Part shown: positions 56,653 through 64,000 of the stretch, in pieces
Layout: each line of letters begins with the position of its first letter
How positions within the stretch are numbered: the first letter of the stretch is position 1
Assembly (NCBI GenBank): GCA_009761415.1
Contig: QUOL01000001.1
Span: 2,418,001-2,482,000 of the forward strand
Reading direction: 5' to 3'
Length of the DNA: 64,000 nt
Origin: Sarcomyxa edulis
Lineage: Eukaryota > Basidiomycota > Agaricomycetes > Agaricales > Mycenaceae
The notes under the pieces: model-generated
The model's database searches: none
What the model saw: only the letters and a program-made list of their open reading frames with translations
Told to the model about the DNA's origin: nothing
Position numbers and translations under genes: made by a program

Positions 56653-58722
56653 CGTGGAGAGGGGGTGTAAGCGAGAAAAAAGAGTGGGTAGTTCTGGGGC
56701 AGAAGAGAGAGAAATTGGGGCTTCGACAAAAGTTTCTGACCTCTTATAAGACGACGGCGAACGTAAAATTTTCGAATTCTAGATTGAAGATCTCTCCTGA
56801 ATACAGTTTAGTGTTTGATTTCAGTGCGGTGTCTACCCACGCATCCTCGTATCTGGAAAGCGACGCGCGGAAAAAGTGACATGACGATTAGACTCTAAGG
56901 TCATGTCCGCCGTCCTCTCGTACACTGGCCAACAGTCGGCCGAGGGCAGTATTGACTCCATACTCCAAGATATATCTTTCTCTTGGAGAGGCCGTCGACG
57001 AGACCACCGCAGGAACGATCCTACACTGGCTACAACGAAGCGCTGCACGCAACATTGTGCTACGCGACGAGTTTCGACGGCAGATAGCCGCTTGATGCAC
57101 ATCAGTAGCACTTTGTTCCTCAGCAGCCCTGAAATCTCGGTCTACGGGCCTATGGAAGAGACACCATCCTCAGCGACGAAGCCAGTCCGCATGGGCTTGC
57201 CCGATGTATGGCCCTAGTGACTGGACCGAGAGCTCGTTCCTCCGTTCTTTCTGTGCGAGCTGAGGCCTTCCGGCCCTCCCTGGTACCCATCGGGCCAGTC
57301 TCAAGTCAAGTCCCTTGCCCCTCTATCCTTGCTGGACTTCGCCCATACTGCCCCACTGAACTGGAAAATGCGCCCGCGGACCCATTTTGGGCGAGGTTAC
57401 GCGTGACGTCACAACATATGACAGTCACGAATAAGGCGAGTTTTCCCTTCCCACCCGAATCCCATCACCAACTCCCATTCGAATAATGACTTATGCAAGT
57501 CATGTATAGCCCGAAAACAGCAAGAGTATGATTCCAGATCAACTTTGCTCCCAAATTCAAGGCACTGGAACCGGTGGCTTTGCAGCAACACAAGATTCCA
57601 AGTCGCCACCCATCATCAAGTAGCATCAAGGAAGAATCCAACAAGAGGACCAGCCCAGAAATTCCACGGTGAAAAAAAAGAGAAGAGAGTCCACCCCAAG
57701 ATGAAGAGACTCACCTGAAGTCCTGCCGACATGAAATAGGCCCATAGGCTGGAACAGAAACGGAACAGAAACGGAACAGAAACGCACCTGTCGTTCCAAG
57801 ATATGATCCTTCAAGGCCGTTGAATCTCATTCTCTGGCCGCCCTCAAACTTTCATCAAGATCATGTCCATGCTAGACCCCAATAAAAATGGTTGTGATTC
57901 TCCCTCGCGTCTGGTGATGTGTCGAAATGCTGTTTCCAGATCGTGTGAGGCCAGTCGACAGGCTTCAAGCTGGCTACATGCTGGCGTACAGTGACTTGTC
58001 ATGACCATCTGTGGTTGGGGAAAGATGTCGCTCGTCTGACGGACGGTTGAATTTTGTTGGAACAAGACAGAGGGAAATTCTGACAAGTCAAGCCACCCCA
58101 AGGCCCCCAAGTCTCAACGACAGGACTGCAAAAGTGCACGGCATCCCTGTGGCTAGGTGAGTGGAAGACGTGGTGGACGTGGTGATGGACGAAGCGGAGT
58201 AGCCATGAGACGAGGTGGCAAACAAGACCCCCAGTCGACCCCGCGGCGTCGTGCGTACATCCTCAAGAAATTTATTGGTTCCTCTTTTCTCACTTTCTCT
58301 CTCCTTCCTAGCATCTGGCCACCGAGATGTCTTCTGGATTTTTATTCTGGATTTTTACCAAATTTTCTCGCCTTAACATCGATATTTTCAGACACCAACC
58401 CACTCAGCGGAACTTCCAAGCTCCGCTCCCCGCAACAGCTGCGATTGCAACATATCTACCACATCCTACGTCGTCTCCCCCCAGTCTCGCTCTCTTTTGT
58501 CTAGAATATCGAGAACTGCATGAATCTCCGGTTTAGCATGACTTCAAAATCTATACGCACACGCAAGTGGCGACTTGCTTGCGAAAATCTCCCTTGAGCT
58601 TCTGGTCACCTTTCCAGAAGTCATATGGCGCTCCCTTCTGCCATCTCAGCTTCCACCTGTGGCCCGCTCAATTTACAAGATATAAAGTATGCAGCTACAC
58701 CAATGCATCGCTTACATCTACC
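56653..58722. other. Duplicated spacer of arm B
   Basis: No supported gene. It carries the promoter of small gene B (minus), conserved with arm A ('ACTTTTTCCGCGCGTCGCTT'-type block), and the old promoter of the dead acetylesterase with its TATAAA at 58681. About 57360-58700 is 85-96% like arm A by eye. Confidence 0.6.
57751..57783. repeat. Short tandem repeat, 11 bp x 3
   Basis: GGAACAGAAAC three times in a row. Arm A has a single degenerate equivalent near 14138-14150, so this expanded after duplication. Confidence 0.7.
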
Positions 58723-59520
58723 ATTTTGTTGCAACTAGGCCTACCAATTGTGTTCGCTGTCGTTCAGTACGCAACAGCCCAAAACGTATACATCTCACGC
58801 GAATCGACAGTGGCGAAAGGTGGCGGAGGGTCTGGGACAAAGGTAAGCTGGTTGTATGTCATCCTGTGTATGCAAAATTGATTCTTCTCATTGCTTAGGC
58901 TGGGGCCAGTCTTAGGGACAGTTCTCTACCATCCCGTGATGAAGGACGCAGTGGCCGGTTGCTCGCAGCTACAGTGATCTTGGAATTTTCACCACTTTGA
59001 TCGACAAAGTCGAAAAATCTGACCACGATGGCAATCGAATTCGGCCACAACGACGCTACATCTAGTACGATTGACAATGGACAGCAAGACGCGGTTGGAG
59101 ATGGATATAACATTACGGAGATCGTGACCGCTGCAAAGTGAGTGGAGGTCTGAAGTCGAATAAACGCCAGTCATGTCTGATTGCTATTCTCTCACCGGGT
59201 CTCAGATCCTGATCCACAGTTTTGCGTTCTACACCGAGAACGCCACCACTGCTTTCTAAGCCAAAGGAGCTATCCCAATCATGTCTTCCCAGATCCTCGA
59301 CAATATCTGGTCTAGCGATGCTACTACCGGAGGATGTTTTCCGACATATGCGTAGACTGTCGTAGGTATCGTGTATGTGTTGGCATCTATGATTATGTGG
59401 CGCAAGCGTCTGAAGTCTCAGAGAGAAAAGTCGTCTTTCTTATATCATCGTTGATATCCACCAGATCTCTCAGTCTCAAGGACTATGGCCTTCTATCCCG
59501 ATTTGCTTCTCAACAACTAT
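58723..59520 (+). pseudogene. Inactivated rhamnogalacturonan acetylesterase copy
   Basis: Collinear with the acetylesterase at 12203-13198 but broken in many places. The start codon is ATT instead of ATG. The nucleophile block reads 'VYISRESTVAKGGGG', so the GDS motif is lost. A base is missing just before the first intron (ACAAAG versus ACAGAAG). Stops occur in later exons (for example TTCTAAGCC near 59256 and GCGTAG near 59353). In the region of the last exon the Asp/His motif has degenerated beyond recognition. The remnant of the fourth intron is visible near 59430-59480. The upstream region with its TATA box is nearly identical to the intact gene, so transcription may persist. Confidence 0.88.
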
Positions 59521-60128
59521 GGCTGGACCCTCTCACCGCCGCGAGTTCTCTCCGGTTCATTGGAACGTCCCCTGAACGACAATGGCCGGCCACCGAAAAT
59601 GCGAGGCGACAAATTCGAATTTATGTGCACTCTACGATGTCCTGGCCGACTGCACCATGTCGCCACTCTACAACTCGAGGATGTCATGTTCCAAAGTCCA
59701 AACCAGCTAGACGTACTCCCATGCCCTGGGAGGCGGGCTATTGTGACCATGTCAGTGATTACTGGAGTACTGCCGATTGACAGTATGCAGGCTTGTTTAT
59801 TGACCCGAGGCATACATACTAGCACGAAGAGTACGTTCACCTCAAGAATTCTATCATTCTACCGAGAAAGCAGACATAATCCAGAAATTAGAAGGTCTGG
59901 TATATCAGTAGATCAGCAGCGAGTGTACTTCTTCCATGTACATCCCTACTACAGAGCCTCTCCGTTCCAGTTCTAATACGTTTGGAGCGATCCTGAGCTT
60001 TCTACGAGTCTACTATTGTATATTTATAACTAGTTTCAGTGCTTCTGAAACCCCCTTTCCTCGAAGCGCTCTTGAAGCAGTGAAATGTTGAGCGTCAACT
60101 GAAACATATTCACTTGCTCTCGACCACC
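59521..60128. other. Intergenic region, no supported gene
   Basis: An open frame of 163 codons (59485-59976) overlaps the end of the pseudogene but has no recognised domain. The final ~100 bases are the 5' flank of the beta-trefoil-like gene. Confidence 0.45.
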
Positions 60129-61089
60129 ATGACGGCCGACATCTATAACGATTTACTTGGTTTTCCACCTGGCTACTTCATCATCCGTTCAGTAGCCACT
60201 AACCGTCTTCTGGATGTTACGATGGATGACATTGCTGATGGTACTGAATTGCATCTCTGGCCCGAGAAAGACTCTTCCCTAGTTGAAAGTAAGTAACTCT
60301 GATCCTTCAAATGCCCCATATAATTCAGGGTTGTAAAGGCCGCAGAAACCCTATCGCCAATAACCAAGTAGGCCTGTCTTCGCGTCATAATATAAACCCA
60401 CCTTTTACGCTCTAGCTATGTAGGTCTTCTTCATCGATACTTCTGGCGCACTCTGCTCGCGGTCTGCCGGCCATGCAGTCGACATCGAAGGTGAGATTTC
60501 TGTTCTAAATCCTGAGCAAGTCCTTCCTAATATACATGTTCAAGACGATGTCCTTGTCCTGCGCCATCGGCGCCCAATATCCCATCCATTCCCAAACGCA
60601 TACGCGCACCCACTTCCCAGATTCTGTTATTCATCAGAAACAGGAGAGATATCTGTAATCTTTACGTCCGATCCCACATACCCTGACCCGCCTTTGTCGC
60701 CCGCATCCTCCCAGTCCTGGAAAAATAGATCGTATATCCTGACGTCCATCCCTATGCACAAACCTCGCACCATCATCGATGATGCGTCTGCCTTTCTTAC
60801 GTCTGCGATATCTACTCCCCTTTCTTTCCTATCGGGTAAAAAAGGTTCGAAAGCTATTCCGGAAGAGGTTTTCGATGGCAATTTCGATCTAGCAGAAGAT
60901 GAGATCCTCGAGACTGAACGCGGAGAAGAAGGGGAGGTTGATGATTCTCTGGAAAGGGAGCGGAAGGTCCGGATGTTGTCCATCCTTGACAAAAGTAAGG
61001 ACGATCAGACTTTGGGAGAGAAAGCAAAGGCAAGACGGCGGTGGAAGATCACGCCACTCCGAACATCGAATGCGCGTACGGCCGGCTAA
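60129..61089 (+). CDS. Ricin-B/beta-trefoil-like fungal protein
   Basis: Three exons starting at 60129. Exon 1 ends at a GTAAGT donor near 60290, a 29-nt middle exon (about 60341-60369) encodes 'RRNPIANNQ', and the last exon runs to 61089, for about 275 aa. The N-terminal part resembles the start of a ricin-B-type beta-trefoil ('PPGYFIIRSVATNRLLDV', 'DGTELHLWPEKDSSLVES', 'QVFFIDTSGALCSRSAGHAV' then 'DIEG'). The C-terminal half is charged and probably disordered ('DEILETERGEEGEVDDS'). Fungal proteins of this type are common and mostly uncharacterised. Sugar binding is possible but not shown, because full QxW repeats are not visible. Confidence 0.75.
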
Positions 61090-61178
61090 TTTTTAGTGTC
61101 GCTCGCGCTTCTTTACAATGGTATATTGGGTATCCAGGATTGAACGGAATTAATGAACTTGCTTGATGATTGAGATGA

Positions 61179-63352
61179 TTATTGTTGGGGTTTCACGCGC
61201 TTGTCTACTGCCTCTTGCGCCTTCTTCTCCCTCCATTCACAATCCGAGTAATATTCACAGGAGCTATATCAGTATCAGCATAGTTCGCCAAAGTAGTCAG
61301 ACGAGGAGACAATGGACTCACAAACATCTTCCCGAATTCTCAATTCGTACTCCTTCAGCCTTCCGAGCACCATACCACCACTGCAGCACGCGCGTCAGAT
61401 GAGCATCAAGCAGAGGTCCGTTCATCTGGAATTCTTTAGTCCCTATTATCTTTGAGGACTCTTCCAAAGTTTCGTTCCCATCGTCCAGCTCTGCAATAAT
61501 GACAGCAGGAGGATAAGCGACGTTGGACTGCCCGTCTAAAACGAATTGAAGGTCGCTGAACAAGAATGCTAGAAATCCAGATGTAAACTGACCGTTTGGT
61601 TCGCTCGGTGTCTCCATTTGAGATAAAGATTCACGTATCGCCCAAATAAGTTCTGGGTCCTCCAGGTCCGTAGTCCCAACCGAAGATAATCGTGCAGAGC
61701 TACCCTGGGCACATTCTTCCAAAGTTTTCGCCAGTACATCGTCGTCGGGTCCGATATCATTCAAGCTCGCTGCTAAAGCCCTCGCAAGATCTTCTTGTTC
61801 TTGTTCTTGGTTGATATCTCCTGCTGGTGACGTCCGTACTTGCCTATACCATTTACGTTTTGTCTTGCTCTCTTTAGGCTGTGTTCGATATACCAATTGC
61901 AATGTGGGATCGATGTTAGCAACGTCTAGTATCTCGACAGCGATAGTCCAAGCGTGTGCAAGATCATTTAGACACCGTGGCGTCGTGGACTCGCCGAAGC
62001 TACCTAGTATCATTCTAGCCTGAATCAAGAATTTTTCAGAAAATGATCTAGTTGGGTCCAAATCGAGTCTGTGCCATAGGAAGGAAAAATTGAAGGAGCG
62101 GGACATGAGGTCCCCTAGAAGCCGGTGATAGAGCATGAGCTGGAGTCGAGACGATATTGTGTCGTCTTCCGAGGGAAGAGAATACGAGCGTCTGGTCTTG
62201 GTGTCTAGTAGATGCAGAGTATAGCGATGAATCAGAACGTCGCAAGTACGTATGATATTTGCTGGTGGGGTTGAAGGCCTTTCAGGTGCAAGTACCGAAG
62301 TTGACGGAGATGGATCTAACTTCGAAGATGGTGTGTAAAACGCGGTGATCTGTGGTTGGGAGGGGGAGGGCGTTTGTCGAGTCTTCTTGGCTTTCGGCGT
62401 GCTTTGGGATGATTCCCGGGGGCGTTTTCCGACGTTGGGTTCTTCTATCTCTTTTCTTGAGAGCTCGTCCTGGAATGACTGCATTAGTTTGATCATCGGA
62501 CGATGGGAAAGTTTTTCTGACGATTATGCCAGTCACGACTTGATTATGTAGGATTCCAAATACAGGCATTTCTCGCTGTGATCAGGCGTCATTAATGGAG
62601 GGCGATTAATCGAAGCATTTCACATTACCGCGCATCCCAGAGTCATCAAGCACTCCAAGCATGATAACATATTGACAAGACTAAGTACATGAGAAAATTT
62701 CAGTAAATACATCATTATTGTATGGATATTTCCGCACCGCAGGGCCCATCGTTCCTCGTCCGTATCGATGTCCACGTGGATTGTCTCCGGTCGAATCTCC
62801 TTTTCTAAAAGTTTGTGCACAGACTGCACATAAGTAGTTGTCGGTGTGTTTAGCACTCAATAGGATATATATCGAACCAACAGACCTGTCCTTTCTTCTG
62901 AGTTTGATCATTTTTGACAGCGACGCTCTTTTCCACAGAGATCTGTTTGCCCTCGCCAGATAGGAATGAAGAGGGCCGTTTGTCTAGTTTTCTTGACCGT
63001 TTCTGGCGTAGTCCATAATCGAATTGCACCTCGCACCTTATTGGAAAGACACACTCTTAACCAGAGATTCTAAGATTGACCAAAACACTACACACCAGGC
63101 TGGTGCCACCAGGTCCGAGACTGATAGGATGTGACTGCGACGAAATCTTTCAAAGGGACTCAACTCTGGTTTCCGTATTTTGAAATCCTCCGCATGTAGA
63201 GGTGAGGTTGTCAAGGCGGGGAATTCTGTATCAATTATTATAGATGGACCAGCCTTTGGGTCGATAGTGCCCAAGTCCCTGTCGATCTTGGCCAAGTCCT
63301 CGCAAGTAAATTCTGAGAAATCATAGGAGCTGAACTCGTCAGAGTCTGACAT
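61179..63352 (-). CDS. EXO5: Exonuclease V (EXO5/DEM1) family iron-sulphur nuclease
   Basis: Multi-exon minus-strand gene, start 63352 ('MSDSDEFSSYDFSEFTCEDL'), stop 61181-61179. After 'LSVSDLVAPAWCEVQFDYGL' (first cluster Cys) come 'SVHKLLEKEIRPETIHVDID', 'EERWALRLVNMLSC' and 'REMPVFGILHNQVVTGIIDE', the Cas4/RecB-like nuclease core with its D and E metal ligands. The long exon has 'RTCDVLIHRYTLHLLDTKTR' with the DxKTR-type motif. Exon 'VLQWWYGARKAEGVRIENSG' leads into 'RCFSCEYYSDCEW', which supplies the C-x2-C-x5-C of the 4Fe-4S cluster. The family is a bidirectional ssDNA exonuclease needed for mitochondrial or nuclear genome maintenance. The large insert with acidic helices ('QEQEQEDLARALAASLN', UIM-like) is an addition worth noting. 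Confidence 0.92.
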
Positions 63353-64000
63353 TGCGAGATACAAGGCTCGATGGCGAGCGTTGCGCTAGTCCAAGTGAGA
63401 AAAGTAACCAAAAATGAGATGGGAATGCCGCAGGAGAATGCAGGTTGGACTTGGAGGAGAACCAATTGAAAAGTGCAGGGATGAATAATGCCGGCGGCCT
63501 TTTTTCAAGCTCATCATATACATCACGTGGCGGACGCGACGTGTCTACGAAGTTACAAGTATCCTCGAGTGCGGGCGGATACATACAGACACATACCGAG
63601 TGCTCGATAAATCGGAGTGAACGAGAGAGTTACACGACACGAGACAGCTGGTGCATTCATTGTGGACAGGAACGAGCTATTTTATACCAAGCTAACTGGG
63701 GATTGTCCGGCTTGGCCCGGAAATTGCAATTTACATGATGACAGTTGGAGTTCTGGATAGACATATCAGACGGTGTATTTTCGTTCGGTAAGTCATCGCA
63801 GATCCGTATACAAAATCGGGGTTTGCTTTCACGATCCACATTCCAAAGTTGACCAGTTTTTAACAAGCACGTCCTGTTTTTGAGTCCTACACAGATGGCG
63901 AAATTCCACCGATAACGGGAGCCCTGTCGCTCCTGATGTCCTAGAGAATGCATATGGATAATCGTGGCGTGCAAACGCGTTAGTGGCACTTTGCCCGCAC
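63353..64000. other. Right-end flank, no supported gene
   Basis: About 650 bases upstream of the EXO5 gene with only short frames. No domain or splice structure was recognised, and a gene may begin beyond the window. Confidence 0.45.

Larger units (their letters stand above)
56014..59520 (-). repeat. Arm B of the long inverted segmental duplication
   Basis: Reverse-complement counterpart of 12440-15819, holding small gene B, the conserved spacer and the dead acetylesterase in the same relative order. The arms are about 40 kb apart and point in opposite directions. The part at about 56880-57220 does not align with arm A. Confidence 0.85.

Noticed and set aside
59485..59976. 163-codon plus-strand frame downstream of the dead acetylesterase
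   Set aside because: It starts inside the decayed gene, shows no domain and has no paralogue in arm A.

Overview
This window is nuclear DNA from a filamentous basidiomycete, most likely an Agaricomycete (mushroom-forming) fungus. The evidence is dense short spliceosomal introns (about 45-80 nt) in almost every gene, compact intergenic spacers, and a gene set typical of that group. That set includes CE12 rhamnogalacturonan acetylesterases, a D-xylose reductase, an FBXO21-like F-box protein, an intronless F-box protein and WFQNRR-type homeobox genes. No rRNA, CRISPR array or bacterial-style operon is present, and no tRNA was recognised.

Layout. 1-10.2 kb: GNAT acetyltransferase, unknown protein, VTA1/LIP5-like ESCRT factor, arrestin-like protein. 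10.7-15.8 kb: two tandem rhamnogalacturonan acetylesterases, a long spacer and a small unknown gene. 16.1-22.6 kb: RSC9-like chromatin factor, FBXO21-like protein, HxxxDG acyltransferase. 24.4-28.1 kb: a head-to-head pair of a GDP-fucose-transporter-like protein and an O-fucosyltransferase-like protein. 28.3-36.8 kb: membrane protein, ketopantoate-reductase-like protein, xylose reductase, PB1-domain protein. 38.5-43.2 kb: F-box protein and two tandem homeobox genes. 43.6-53.6 kb: WDR75/UTP17-like protein, SAM methyltransferase, AIFM2-like oxidoreductase, GNL1-like GTPase. 53.6-55.6 kb: a TIR transposon-like element. 56.0-59.5 kb: an inverted second copy of the 12.4-15.8 kb segment, with a diverged paralogue of the small gene and a dead acetylesterase copy. 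60.1-63.4 kb: beta-trefoil-like protein and EXO5 exonuclease.

Most genes are housekeeping and unrelated to each other in function. The local groupings that look meaningful are the acetylesterase pair (pectin side-chain deacetylation), the transporter/fucosyltransferase pair sharing one intergenic promoter region, and the homeobox pair that arose by duplication. The structural highlights are two. One is the roughly 3.4-kb inverted segmental duplication separated by about 40 kb, whose non-coding part is better conserved than the gene it carries. The other is the 2-kb element whose target-site duplication contains the stop codon of the GNL1-like gene. Gene models were spliced by hand from donor/acceptor sites, reading-frame phase and family similarity recalled from knowledge; no database search was run.
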